Assembly (NCBI GenBank): GCA_002256425.1
Contig: NKIZ01000001.1
Coordinates: 2,949,001 to 3,013,000 of the forward strand
Reading direction: 5' to 3'
Length of the DNA: 64,000 nt
DNA from: Alphaproteobacteria bacterium PA2
GTDB taxonomy: Bacteria; Pseudomonadota; Alphaproteobacteria; Caulobacterales; Caulobacteraceae
The notes beneath the pieces are model-generated. The model did not search any database. It saw only the letters and a program-made list of their open reading frames with translations, and was not told the DNA's origin. Positions within the stretch are counted from its first letter, which is position 1. Every line of letters begins with the position of its first letter. A program made the translations under genes and the position numbers. This document shows, piece after piece, positions 9,397 through 18,185 of the stretch.

Positions 9397-10647
9397 ATGA
9401 CCACAGGTGCAGCGGGGGACCGCCATATCTCGATCGACGCCGTGCGCGGGGTCGCTATCCTGGGCATTCTGCTGATGAACATTGTCGGCATGGGCCTGCC
9501 GACCTTCGCCTATATCAACCCGACCTATGCCGGCGGCCATGAGGGGGCCGACCTGTGGACCTGGGCGATCAACAACGTCCTGACTGACGGCAAGATGCGG
9601 GCCCTTTTCACCATGCTGTTCGGGGCCAGCACGGTTCTGATCGCCAGCCGGGCCGCGGTTGGAACCGGCCTGGGACCGGCCCAGACCCACTATCGCCGCC
9701 TGTTCTGGATGTTCGTTATTGGCATGCTGCACGCCTATTTCCTCTGGTACGGCGACATTCTGGTGACCTACGCCCTGGCCGGCGTGTTCATCTTCCCCTT
9801 CCGCAAGCTGAAGCCCCGGGTGCAGATCGCCATCGGCGTGGCGGTCCTGACCGCTCTGCTGGGCTATCACCTGTTCGAGACCGCAGCCCTGGAGGCCATG
9901 AAAGCCGCCGCCGCTGCGCCGGGCGCCAGCCCTGCCGCCCTGAGCGCCTGGCAGGAGGCGTCCTTCCTGATCAATCCGCCGGCCGAGATGGGCCAGCAGG
10001 AGCTGGCCCTGTTCCGGGGCGACTTCTTCCAGGCCCTTCAGGCAAGGACCCAGGTGGCGTCCCTGTTGCAGACCACCATCATGCCGACCGACGAAATTCC
10101 CGAAGCCATCGGCCAGATGTTCATCGGCATGGGCCTGTTCCAGACCGGCTTCTTCACCCTGGGCTGGTCAAGCCGGGCCTATGGAACCCTGATCGCCGTG
10201 GGCTATGGCCTGGCGGTTCCGGTGACGGCGATCCTGACCTGGCTGATCTGGAAGGGCGATTTCGAGCCCCTGCGCCTCCACGCCCTGGAGGTCTGGCAGG
10301 CCCCGACCCGGCCAATCATTGCCCTGGCCCATGCCAGCGTCCTCCTGCTGATCATCCGAGCCGGCGCCCTGAAAGCCCTGACCGAGCGTCTGGCCGCGGC
10401 CGGCCGCATGGCCTTCAGCAACTATCTGTTGACCTCGATCATCACGAGCACGGTCTTCTGCGGCTATGGGCTGGGCCTCTATGGCCACCTGTCGCGGTTC
10501 CAGCAGCTGGGCGTGGTCTTCGCCGTCTGGGCCTTCATCCTGATCTGGAGCAAGCCCTGGCTGGAGAAATTCCAGTACGGGCCTTTTGAATGGCTGTGGC
10601 GCTCCCTGGTCCAGTGGAAGCGCCAGCCCTTCGCAAAGGCTGCCTAG
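9397..10647 (+). CDS. DUF418 family polytopic membrane protein
   Basis: A 416-residue inner-membrane protein. It opens with the family's N-terminal signature ISIDAVRGVAILGILLMN, and the first membrane helix leads to a periplasmic loop (PTYAGG). Several further membrane segments follow, with the DUF418 domain proper in the C-terminal third, containing NYLLTSIITS and ending near YGPFEWLWRSL, which is the usual C-terminal mark. DUF418 proteins relate to the acyltransferase-like YeiB group; their role is not established. Its stop codon TAG is shared with the stop of the convergent HD-domain gene inside one CTAG at 10644-10647. Confidence 0.88.
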   Translation: MTTGAAGDRHISIDAVRGVAILGILLMNIVGMGLPTFAYINPTYAGGHEGADLWTWAINNVLTDGKMRALFTMLFGASTVLIASRAAVGTGLGPAQTHYRRLFWMFVIGMLHAYFLWYGDILVTYALAGVFIFPFRKLKPRVQIAIGVAVLTALLGYHLFETAALEAMKAAAAAPGASPAALSAWQEASFLINPPAEMGQQELALFRGDFFQALQARTQVASLLQTTIMPTDEIPEAIGQMFIGMGLFQTGFFTLGWSSRAYGTLIAVGYGLAVPVTAILTWLIWKGDFEPLRLHALEVWQAPTRPIIALAHASVLLLIIRAGALKALTERLAAAGRMAFSNYLLTSIITSTVFCGYGLGLYGHLSRFQQLGVVFAVWAFILIWSKPWLEKFQYGPFEWLWRSLVQWKRQPFAKAA

Positions 10648-11183
10648 GCCCTGGCGAACTGCCGGAGGGCGGGCCGCCAGTAGTCCAGGTCAGGCACATC
10701 GGCTCCCACCACCTTTGCAGCCTCGTCAGCGCGACGCAGGTCCAGGCCTGCCTTGCCATGGGGCTCGGCGTCGAAGGCGGCGACTTCGACATCCGACATG
10801 TCGCCGCCCTGCAGGGCCAGGGTGCGGATGCTCTCTGGCGAGAGGCGGGCCCGATAGGTCGGGTCTGTGGTGACCAGATAGCGTTTGGCCGGGATGTGCA
10901 GGGCCACAAGCTCAGCAATGCGGTCGCCCATCAGGTCACGGACCAGGCTCGCCCCGGCCACCCCATGGTCCCGGATATGCGAGACCGTATGCCCGACATC
11001 ATGGAGCAGGCCAGCCACCTGGAGCTCAAGGTCATCTGGCGCCAGACCCCGGAGTTCCGCTGCGCACTGCAGGCCGTGGTCCAGCTCCGTCAGACCTTCG
11101 GCTTCCGAAGACGGGGTCCGCCCCATCAATTCCAGAAAGGCCTCAAGCGACGCGACATTGGCGAAGGGTTCAGGCTGTGACAC
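10644..11183 (-). CDS. HD-domain oxygenase, PhnZ-like (phosphonate-type)
   Basis: A 179-residue HD-domain protein resembling PhnZ and the phosphonate-operon HD family rather than an ordinary phosphohydrolase. Likely di-iron ligands are the His in ELDHGLQCA, the HD pair in GLLHDVGH, further His in RDHGVAG and LVALHIPAKRYL, and the late Asp in DLRRADEAAK. In PhnZ such a site oxidatively cleaves a C-P bond of a 1-hydroxyphosphonate. It starts with GTG at 11183, overlapping the 3' end of the sulfatase-like gene by 14 bases, so the two are translationally coupled. A phosphonate role is inference from this pairing; no phnY is present here. Confidence 0.72.
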   Translation of the reverse strand: MSQPEPFANVASLEAFLELMGRTPSSEAEGLTELDHGLQCAAELRGLAPDDLELQVAGLLHDVGHTVSHIRDHGVAGASLVRDLMGDRIAELVALHIPAKRYLVTTDPTYRARLSPESIRTLALQGGDMSDVEVAAFDAEPHGKAGLDLRRADEAAKVVGADVPDLDYWRPALRQFARA

Positions 11184-12630
11184 GGGCGGTCTCTCCCCAG
11201 TTTGCGGGCATGGCGGGCCACCGACCGACGCCGCCGTTCTGAACGAGCATGCCGGTCAGGGTGCGGTCAGTTGTCTGGGCGCGCCAGGTCAGGAGGGCCT
11301 GGGCCTGCTCGAGTATCACCGCCGGATCCGTCACCAGGGTGCGCCAGGTGGGATCGGCTGCGAGGTCGAAGCACAGGGAAGCGCCATCGCCAAAGTGCAC
11401 ATAGGCGACATCAGCCCGGCGCTGGACCACCAGATTGCGGGTCTCGAGGCGCCGGTCCCAGGGCCAGGGATCGGGGCTGGCCGGGATCTGTGCCTGCCGC
11501 CAGTCATATTCCCAGTGGGCGGCGTCCCGCCACCAGGGCGGAATTTCATTGCGCAGGAAATGGGTCAGCGGCGCCCCGTCGCACTGGGCGGGCACCGGAA
11601 CTCCGACGGCTTCGCAGATGGTCGGGAAGATGTCGACATTCTCGGTGAAGGCCTCGACGGTCAGGCCCTTCGACCCCCGGGGATCACGGACAACGCAGAG
11701 GATGTGATAGCTCTCTTCGAACCAGGCGGCCTTCTGGATCAGGCCGTGATCGCCCAGCTGCTCGCCATGGTCGGCGGTGACAATGATCAGGGTGTCTTCC
11801 CACTGGCCCGATGCTTCCAGCGCCGCCCAGATCCGGCCCAGCTGGTGGTCGGCCTCGCTGACCATGCCGAAATACTGGCGCTGGATGTGGTCCATGTCGG
11901 CGGGCGCCGCATAGCCCGGGACCCCGAGCAGACGCTCATGGAGCTTGTGCAGCGCCGGTCCCGCAGCAATGGGGGTTGGCAGGTCTGCATCATCATAGAG
12001 CTTCGAGAAGTCTCCCGCCGCCGCATAGGGCGGGTGGGGACGGGTCTGGCTGATATGGGCGAACCAGGGTTTTTCCTGCGTCTCCATCCAGCCCAGGAGC
12101 CGCTCGGTCAGGAAGGCCGACATGCTGTGCTCGGCCGGACGTTGGGGTTCGGACTCCAGCATGGCGTCCCAGTCGGGAACCACCTCGTGGCCGAGGCCTG
12201 CGAGCCAGTCATACCAGCACTGGGCGTCGTCCGGCTTCAGCTCAAGGCCGACTGAAAACCCCGGCAGGACGCCTTCATAGGACAGCAGTCGCGGGTCATC
12301 CGGGCCGTCGGTCTCGCGGGGATCGACGCTCTGATCGGTATAGCCGAACAGGGTGGGGGCATAACCGGCGCGGCGGGCGGCCAGGGCCAGGTTGTCGAAG
12401 CCGGCGTCCAGGGGCGTGCCATTGGCCACCACCCGATGGTTCATCTGGTACATGCCGGTATAGAGGCTGGCCCGGCCCGGACTGCAGGGGGCGGCCTGGC
12501 TGTAATGCCGGGCGAAACGCACGCCCTCGGCGGCGAGCCGGTCAAGGTTTGGCGTCCTGACCACCGGATGACCGGCGCAGGACAGACAATCCCCGCGGAA
12601 CTGGTCGAGGGTGATGAGCAGTATGTTCAA
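11170..12630 (-). CDS. Type I sulfatase / phosphonate monoester hydrolase-like enzyme
   Basis: A 486-residue alkaline-phosphatase-superfamily hydrolase. The N-terminal metal site LLITLDQFRGD is followed by CSPGRASLYTG, the C-x-P-x-R signature whose cysteine becomes formylglycine, and a later metal site in VTADHGEQLGDHG. Overall it looks closest to phosphonate monoester hydrolases and related arylsulfatases. No signal peptide is visible, so it is probably cytoplasmic. I start at the TTG at 12630 (protein MNILLITLDQ), which has GGAG eight bases upstream; a TTG 14 codons earlier is the alternative. Directly coupled to the PhnZ-like gene. Substrate could be a phosphonate ester, phosphodiester or sulfate ester. 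Confidence 0.82.
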   Translation of the reverse strand: MNILLITLDQFRGDCLSCAGHPVVRTPNLDRLAAEGVRFARHYSQAAPCSPGRASLYTGMYQMNHRVVANGTPLDAGFDNLALAARRAGYAPTLFGYTDQSVDPRETDGPDDPRLLSYEGVLPGFSVGLELKPDDAQCWYDWLAGLGHEVVPDWDAMLESEPQRPAEHSMSAFLTERLLGWMETQEKPWFAHISQTRPHPPYAAAGDFSKLYDDADLPTPIAAGPALHKLHERLLGVPGYAAPADMDHIQRQYFGMVSEADHQLGRIWAALEASGQWEDTLIIVTADHGEQLGDHGLIQKAAWFEESYHILCVVRDPRGSKGLTVEAFTENVDIFPTICEAVGVPVPAQCDGAPLTHFLRNEIPPWWRDAAHWEYDWRQAQIPASPDPWPWDRRLETRNLVVQRRADVAYVHFGDGASLCFDLAADPTWRTLVTDPAVILEQAQALLTWRAQTTDRTLTGMLVQNGGVGRWPAMPANWGETARVTA

Positions 12631-12685
12631 GCTTTGACTCCGGGCGGGCTCAGGGACCGTAACCGAGGTCAATGACAGGTTCGCG

Positions 12686-13606
12686 TCAAGTCTCTGCGGC
12701 GGCGATCAGTTGCTCCGGCGTCAGGGCGTAGACCGAGGCGCAATACTCGCAGGTCACCCGGATCATGCCGTCGTCTTCGAGCATGTCCGCCTGCTCCTCA
12801 GGGGCGAAGGACGAGAGGACGCTGATAATCCGGTCCTCTGAACATCTGCAGACCGCCTTCAGGACCTTGGGCTCGAATACCCGGACACCGTCCTCGTGGA
12901 ACAGGCGGAAAAGCAGACCCTCCGAAGTCAGGGTCGGGTCGATCAGCTCGTCCTCGCCAATGGTCTCGAAGAAGGCCTGGGTGCGTGTCCAGGCCTCGGC
13001 TGTGGAGCCCCGGGCGTCGTCCTCGGCGATGTTCTGGATCAGCATGCCGCCGGCCCGCCAATGGGTCCCCTGCGCATTGACCACCTGCCCCACAGCCAGG
13101 CGAACCCGGGTAGGGGTCTGTTCCGACTGGGCGAAATACTGCTCGGCGCATAGGGCCAGGGTCTCGCCCTCGATGGCGGTCACCCCCTGATAGCGGTCCA
13201 TGTCCGGGCCCTGGTCGACGGTCATGATGAAGACCCCCTGCCCCAGCAGGGTCTTGGCGCCAGGGCGGATGAAGCCCTTGCCGGCCTCGGCGACGGCGGC
13301 CTCGTCATAGCGGCAATAGCCGCGGATATGGCCCGAGGTGTCATAGTCGCAGACCACATAGCGCACCGGCCCGTCGCCCTGGGCCTGGACGATCATCCGG
13401 CCTTCGAACTTGAGGTTGGACCCGACGAGAGCCGCCAGCGCGCAGGTTTCGCCCAGCAGGTTGGCGACGGCTTCGGGATAGTCATGGGCCGCCAGGATCT
13501 TGTCGATGGCGGGACCGAGGCGCGTGATGCGGCCGCGTACAGGCTCACCTTCGATCTGGAAGGGAGCGACATGGTCGTCGGTGACATCGGCGAAGGGGGC
13601 GGACAT
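12686..13606 (-). CDS. hslO: Redox-regulated chaperone Hsp33
   Basis: A 306-residue Hsp33. The N-terminal substrate-binding domain (about residues 1-230) contains DVTDDHVAPFQIEG and the GRMIVQAQGDGPVRYVV segment. The C-terminal redox switch has the zinc-binding cysteines as CRC and CEYC about 30 residues apart, the family arrangement. Under oxidation these form disulfides and activate the holdase. The ATG at 13606 gives the usual MSAPFADVTDD beginning; an ATG four codons earlier is possible and neither has a clear ribosome site. Upstream is the divergent PLP-enzyme gene at 13693. Single-copy stand-alone gene. Confidence 0.93.
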   Translation of the reverse strand: MSAPFADVTDDHVAPFQIEGEPVRGRITRLGPAIDKILAAHDYPEAVANLLGETCALAALVGSNLKFEGRMIVQAQGDGPVRYVVCDYDTSGHIRGYCRYDEAAVAEAGKGFIRPGAKTLLGQGVFIMTVDQGPDMDRYQGVTAIEGETLALCAEQYFAQSEQTPTRVRLAVGQVVNAQGTHWRAGGMLIQNIAEDDARGSTAEAWTRTQAFFETIGEDELIDPTLTSEGLLFRLFHEDGVRVFEPKVLKAVCRCSEDRIISVLSSFAPEEQADMLEDDGMIRVTCEYCASVYALTPEQLIAAAET

Positions 13607-13692
13607 TGGGGGACCCATGGATTTGCGGGCGAAGCGCGGTCATATAGTCGTGCGCGCCGCCAATTGCGAGCCGCCCTGCGCCGGAGTCCCCC

Positions 13693-14832
13693 ATGATGCC
13701 CAGCGACGACCAACGTCTCCACGGCCATCTGATCGGCCGCCAGGGCTCGAGGCGGGACCTGAACACGCCGGTTCTGGTGGTCGAGCTGGCTGCCCTTGAA
13801 GCCAATATTGCGACCATGGCGGCCCTGGTGAAACGGCATGGCGTCGACCTCCGGCCCCACGCAAAGACCCACAAGAGCGTCGACATCGCCCGGCTCCAGA
13901 TCGCCGCCGGAGCCGTCGGACTCTGCTGCGCCAAGCTGGGCGAAGCCGAGGCCCTGGCCGCAGGCGGGATTACCGGCCTGCACATCACCTCTCCTGTGGT
14001 CACGCCTCAAGCCATCTCCAGACTGGTCGCCCTGCAGGCGCAGAGCCCGGACCTGTCGGTGGTGGTCGACAACCTCTTGAACATCGCCGCCCTGAACGCC
14101 GCGGCGTCAGCGCCCTTGACGGTTCTGGTCGATATTGACCCTGGCCTGCATCGAACCGGCGTCGCTTCGCCAGACGAGGCCGTCGCCGCCGCCAGAGCCA
14201 TCTCCCAGGCCGATCACCTGGTCTACGGCGGGATCCAGTTCTACTGCGGCCGAGAGCAGCATATCCTCGGCTATGCCGAGCGCCGGACCGCCATGGAAAC
14301 CCGCACCGCCTATCTGCAAAGCGTGATCAGGGCCCTGGAAGGCGCCGGTCTATCGCCGCCGATCATTACCGGGTCAGGCACGGGAACCCATCAGATCGAC
14401 CTGGAGCTGGGCGTCTTCACCGAGCTGCAGGCCGGGTCCTATGTGTTCATGGACGATCAGTATCGCGCCTGCGACCTGACCGGCGAGGGCGCCGAGGCCC
14501 CGCGTTTCCAGTCCTCCCTCTTTGTTGACGCCAGTGTGGTCAGCGCCAACAGCAAGGGGCTGGTGACGGTGGACGCCGGTCTGAAGGCCTTCGCCACTGA
14601 AGGCGACCCGCCCCGCCCGACGGGGGTCAATGCCCGCTACGCCTTCATGGGCGATGAGCACGGCGCGCTCGTTGCGGAATGCATTGAGAACGAACTGCCC
14701 CTGGGCGCTCCGGTCAGGCTGACCATTCCCCACTGCGACCCCACCGTCGACAGGTTTGACAGCTATCATCTGCTTGAGGGCGACACGCTGAAGGACATCT
14801 GGCCGGTCAGCGCCAGGGGAAGATCACGCTAG
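13693..14832 (+). CDS. D-threonine aldolase / D-serine dehydratase-like PLP enzyme (DSD1 family)
   Basis: A 379-residue fold-type III PLP enzyme with an alanine-racemase-like TIM barrel. The PLP lysine lies in RPHAKTHKSVDIARLQ near residue 57, and the C-terminal metal-binding and PLP-phosphate parts include GSGTGTHQIDLE and, near the end, the His and Cys of PHCDPTVDRFDSYH that bind a divalent metal in this family. Family reactions are D-threonine or 3-hydroxyaspartate aldol cleavage or D-serine dehydration; which one cannot be settled here. The start ATG (followed by a second ATG) has GGAG six bases upstream. Divergent from hslO, with no apparent functional link. Confidence 0.87.
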   Translation: MMPSDDQRLHGHLIGRQGSRRDLNTPVLVVELAALEANIATMAALVKRHGVDLRPHAKTHKSVDIARLQIAAGAVGLCCAKLGEAEALAAGGITGLHITSPVVTPQAISRLVALQAQSPDLSVVVDNLLNIAALNAAASAPLTVLVDIDPGLHRTGVASPDEAVAAARAISQADHLVYGGIQFYCGREQHILGYAERRTAMETRTAYLQSVIRALEGAGLSPPIITGSGTGTHQIDLELGVFTELQAGSYVFMDDQYRACDLTGEGAEAPRFQSSLFVDASVVSANSKGLVTVDAGLKAFATEGDPPRPTGVNARYAFMGDEHGALVAECIENELPLGAPVRLTIPHCDPTVDRFDSYHLLEGDTLKDIWPVSARGRSR

Positions 14833-14892
14833 GACGCCCCTGCGACACTTGCGTTCATAGAGTGTTGGCAGGCCCGGTGATATCATGGCGCC

Positions 14893-15240
14893 GTGAACAA
14901 TCCGCTGAGCCAACACGACCGTCGCGCAGACCCACGGGAGACCGTGAACCAGCGCGCCCGCGTCTTCTACGGGCCGACCCGCGCCATGTGGGCCGACGCG
15001 CAGATTGTCGACCTGTCCAAGTCCGGCGCCAAGCTGATGGTCCCGGAGATCTATCCCCTTTCCCCGCGTTTCCTGGTCCTGCAGATCAGGGGCGGCGTGG
15101 TCTATGAAGTCCGGCTTCGCTGGCGTCGTGGGGATCTGGCCGGTCTGGCCATTGAAGGCCGACGGGAAATCGAAGGCTCCAGCGATCAGGACCTGATCGC
15201 CCTTGAGCCGACCTGGAGAGCTTTGGCGGCCATGTCCTGA
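14893..15240 (+). CDS. PilZ domain protein
   Basis: A 115-residue single-domain PilZ protein, a predicted c-di-GMP receptor. The ligand-binding marks are an N-terminal arginine cluster (HDRRADPRE, residues about 8-16) and DLSKSGAKL near residue 41, matching RxxxR and D/NxSxxG. It starts at GTG. Being small and without an output domain, it would act by binding a partner. It lies immediately before the exopolysaccharide locus, 58 bases upstream of the acyl-CoA dehydrogenase gene on the same strand, so a role in polysaccharide control is possible but only suggested by position. Confidence 0.85.
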   Translation: MNNPLSQHDRRADPRETVNQRARVFYGPTRAMWADAQIVDLSKSGAKLMVPEIYPLSPRFLVLQIRGGVVYEVRLRWRRGDLAGLAIEGRREIEGSSDQDLIALEPTWRALAAMS

Positions 15241-15298
15241 AGGGGTATGGGCACACCTCTTGCATCCGGCTAGGTTATTCTTGCCAGGAGGCGCCAAA

Positions 15299-16486
15299 AT
15301 GCGCACCAAGTCTGAAATTGGGACACTCGAAGTGACCAGTGTCGGGACACAATTCCCAGCCGAGGTTCTCGAGATCGCCCGGGCGACTGCCGAGGCGGTC
15401 GACGCGGAGGGGCGGTTTCCGTCTGAAACCTTTGAGGCTCTGAAGGCCCACGGACTGCTCAGCTTCCTCGTGCCGGGCGTCTATGGCGGGGCGGGCGGGA
15501 GCCTGGCCGACGCAGCGCTTCATTGCCAGGCCCTGGGCGCTGCCTGCGCCAGCTCAGCCATGATCCTGGCCATGCACCACATCCAGGTGGCCAGCCTGGT
15601 TCGCCACTCCGCGGCCAATGGATGGCATGCGGACTTCCTGCGTCATCTGCAAAGGGACCAGTTGCTGCTGGCCTCCGTCACTTCGGAAGAAGGCGTCGGT
15701 GGCAGCATCCGCACCAGCAGCTGCGCCCTGGAGCGGGACGGCGATGAGTTCTCGGTCACAAAGCGTGGAACGGCTGTGTCCTACGGCGCTGCGGCCGACG
15801 CCCTGCTGCTGACGGCCCGGGCTCATCCGGCCGCCCAGAAGGTCGATCAGGTGATGGTGGTGATTGATCGCTCGGGGCTCGCCCTGGAACGCACCAGCGT
15901 CTGGGACGCCATGGGCATGCGCGGCACCGGAACCGAGGCCTTTGTCGTAACCGGCCGCGGATCGATCAGCCAGATCGTGCCGGCCCCCTTCGCAGAGATC
16001 GCCGCCGCCACCATGACTCCGGTCTCCCACATCCTGTGGAGCGCAGTCTGGACCGGGATCGCTGGCGACGCCGTCAACCGTGCCTGGAATTTCCTGCGCG
16101 CCCGTCGCAAACCCGGGGAAACCGAACTGCCCCAGGGCGCCCTGATCCTGGCCGAAGCCGTCGAGGTCCTGCAGATGGCCGAGGCCCGCCTGCGAACAGC
16201 CATTGCGGGCTTTGAATGGGACTCCAACGCCGCGCCAAACTTTGCCGGCGCAGCTTTTGACAACGGCCTGAAGACCTCGGTTTCCGAGGCCTGCCTGCAT
16301 GTCGCCCGGGAGGCGATGACGGTCTGTGGGTTTGTCGGTTATGCCCGTTCGGGGGAATTCAGTGTGGCTCGGCATGTGAGGGATCTCACCTCCGCCCCGC
16401 TGATGATCGCCAATTCACGCATGCGGGATGGCGCGGCCAGATTGCTGATGGCCCAGCGCCCGCAAATCGGGCTGGGCTCTGTCTGA
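15299..16486 (+). CDS. Acyl-CoA dehydrogenase-fold flavoprotein
   Basis: A 395-residue acyl-CoA dehydrogenase superfamily protein. The N-terminal helical domain has FEALKAHGLLSFLVPGVYGG. The middle beta domain includes SVTSEEGVGGS and a WDAMGMRGTGTEAF strand, the usual position of flavin contacts, and the C-terminal helices contain REAMTVCGFVGYARSGEFSVARHVRDL. A catalytic base is not obvious to me, so dehydrogenase, nitroalkane-oxidase-like or N-hydroxylase-like chemistry is all possible. The ATG at 15299 follows CAGGAGGC. It is 19 bases upstream of the double-hydrolase gene and so part of the same operon at the edge of the polysaccharide locus, where it may supply or modify an acyl group. 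Confidence 0.8.
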   Translation: MRTKSEIGTLEVTSVGTQFPAEVLEIARATAEAVDAEGRFPSETFEALKAHGLLSFLVPGVYGGAGGSLADAALHCQALGAACASSAMILAMHHIQVASLVRHSAANGWHADFLRHLQRDQLLLASVTSEEGVGGSIRTSSCALERDGDEFSVTKRGTAVSYGAAADALLLTARAHPAAQKVDQVMVVIDRSGLALERTSVWDAMGMRGTGTEAFVVTGRGSISQIVPAPFAEIAAATMTPVSHILWSAVWTGIAGDAVNRAWNFLRARRKPGETELPQGALILAEAVEVLQMAEARLRTAIAGFEWDSNAAPNFAGAAFDNGLKTSVSEACLHVAREAMTVCGFVGYARSGEFSVARHVRDLTSAPLMIANSRMRDGAARLLMAQRPQIGLGSV

Positions 16487-16505
16487 ACCGACCAGCGCGA
16501 CCAGT

Positions 16506-18185
16506 ATGCAAACCGATTCCACATTGGCTCCGGTTGGCCACCTGCCTTCCGTGCGCCCTGTAGAGATCGCCGGACAGTTCGGGTGGCTGCACCTCTCCAG
16601 CTCGGCGCCTCGACGGCGGGCCGGCTTCGTATTCTGCGCGCCTCCGGGCCGGGACGGACGTTGCGTGCACCGTCCCCTTCGGAGCCTGGCCCAGTCCCTC
16701 TCGGCCCTGGGGTTTCCCGTCCTGAGGATAGACCCTCTCGGGATCGGAGATTCTGCAGACCTCGACGAGGACGCCGAGGCCTGGAGCCATTGGCGCCACG
16801 GCGCTGAAGCGGCCAGGGATTTCCTGAAGGGCCAGACCGGGGTCGATCAGGTCGTCATGGCCGGTCTTCGGATGGGCGGCCGCCTGGCCGCAGACATTGC
16901 ATCAGAAGGGCTTCTTCTCCTGGCGCCAGTCGCCTCGGGCAAGACCTGGCTGCGGGAGCTCAAGCTGGCCGCCGCCATGAGCGGAACCTCGGGCGCAGAG
17001 GGGGATGATGGGCTGGAGTCAGAAGGCCTGCGTCTCAGCGGGGCAGCCGTCCGCAGCCTGCAGACCGTGGATCTCGCAAGCCTGACCACAACAGCGGCCC
17101 ACGCCCTGGTCTTCGCCCAGAACGCCCAGGCGGCCAGTGTGGGCAAGCGCCTCACCGACCTTGGGGTTGACACCCAGGTTCACGACTTCCCCGGTTATGA
17201 AGACCTGCTGGATGACAGCCACAGCAACAAGGCGCCTTCGGAAGTCTTCGAGATCATCCTGGCCTGGGCGGAGCAGACCTATCCCGGAAACCAGCTATCG
17301 GCCCCGCAACCGGACCTGCAGCCCTGCCGGATGTCAGGCCCGGGCTATGTGGAAGATCCGGTCGACCTGGGCGGCGGATCCAACGGCCTGGTCACCCGCC
17401 CCGTTGCTCCCTCTGGCCTGGGTCTCATCATCTGCAATACCAGTTGCGAACCCCGGGCGGGGATCGGACGGTTTGCGGTCTCGACCGCACGCACCCTGGC
17501 ATTGGAAGGCGTGACCAGTCTGAGGTTCGACTTCCTCAGCATGGGTGACAGCGATGCCGAGGGCGAGGGCCACATGTATCTGGCCGATCGCAATCCTGAA
17601 TTCGCCCGGGCTGAAGCCTTCCTGCGAGGTCAGGGATGCACGAAAATCGCCGTTCTCGGCGTCTGCTCCGGCTCTTTCCACGCCATCCGCGCCACGAGCG
17701 CGCTTGAAACCCTGGACAGGGCCTATTGCGTCAGCTCCCGGCTGGTCTGGCAGAAGGGCGACAGCCTGGACCCGCAGTTCCGCGATCAGGGCAAGGCGAC
17801 GGTCAGCTATGTCGCCGGCGTCCGCAATCCGGAAACCTGGAAACGTCTGATCAAAGGGGACATCGACGTCCCGGCTGTGCTCCGCACCCTCTGGGGCCGT
17901 CTGCTGACCAAGGTAAAGGCCCGGCTGAACAGCAAGGCCAGCGCCCCTCTGCGCCAGGGCGTCGCGGCCATCTCCGGACGGGGCGGAGCCCTGCGGCTGG
18001 TCATGGGTCTGGAGGACTCATCCCTGGACGAGCTTGAATCCTATTTCGGGCCCCGGGCGGGGCGGTTCACCCGTCAGCCCGGCATGTCCATGCTGGTGAT
18101 TGATGACCTGGACCACGGTCTCGCCAAGGCCGCCAATCGCGCAATCGTGCTGAAGGACCTCAAGGCCTTCCTCGACCTGGGCTAG
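16506..18185 (+). CDS. Tandem alpha/beta-hydrolase, fusion of two exosortase-locus-type hydrolases
   Basis: A 559-residue protein made of two alpha/beta-hydrolase domains (about residues 15-260 and 285-555). The first has the nucleophile elbow GLRMG at 120-124 with Arg where Ser is expected; the second has GVCSG at 385-389 with Cys in that place. From memory, these elbows match the two hydrolase families named after exosortase A gene sets (hydrolase 2 with GLRLG, hydrolase 1 with GLCxG), which are normally separate proteins. No exosortase lies in this window. The second domain ends in DDLDHGLAK, which could supply the catalytic histidine. Follows the acyl-CoA dehydrogenase gene by 19 bases; its stop shares CTAG with the convergent GH10 gene. 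Substrate unknown. Confidence 0.75.
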   Translation: MQTDSTLAPVGHLPSVRPVEIAGQFGWLHLSSSAPRRRAGFVFCAPPGRDGRCVHRPLRSLAQSLSALGFPVLRIDPLGIGDSADLDEDAEAWSHWRHGAEAARDFLKGQTGVDQVVMAGLRMGGRLAADIASEGLLLLAPVASGKTWLRELKLAAAMSGTSGAEGDDGLESEGLRLSGAAVRSLQTVDLASLTTTAAHALVFAQNAQAASVGKRLTDLGVDTQVHDFPGYEDLLDDSHSNKAPSEVFEIILAWAEQTYPGNQLSAPQPDLQPCRMSGPGYVEDPVDLGGGSNGLVTRPVAPSGLGLIICNTSCEPRAGIGRFAVSTARTLALEGVTSLRFDFLSMGDSDAEGEGHMYLADRNPEFARAEAFLRGQGCTKIAVLGVCSGSFHAIRATSALETLDRAYCVSSRLVWQKGDSLDPQFRDQGKATVSYVAGVRNPETWKRLIKGDIDVPAVLRTLWGRLLTKVKARLNSKASAPLRQGVAAISGRGGALRLVMGLEDSSLDELESYFGPRAGRFTRQPGMSMLVIDDLDHGLAKAANRAIVLKDLKAFLDLG

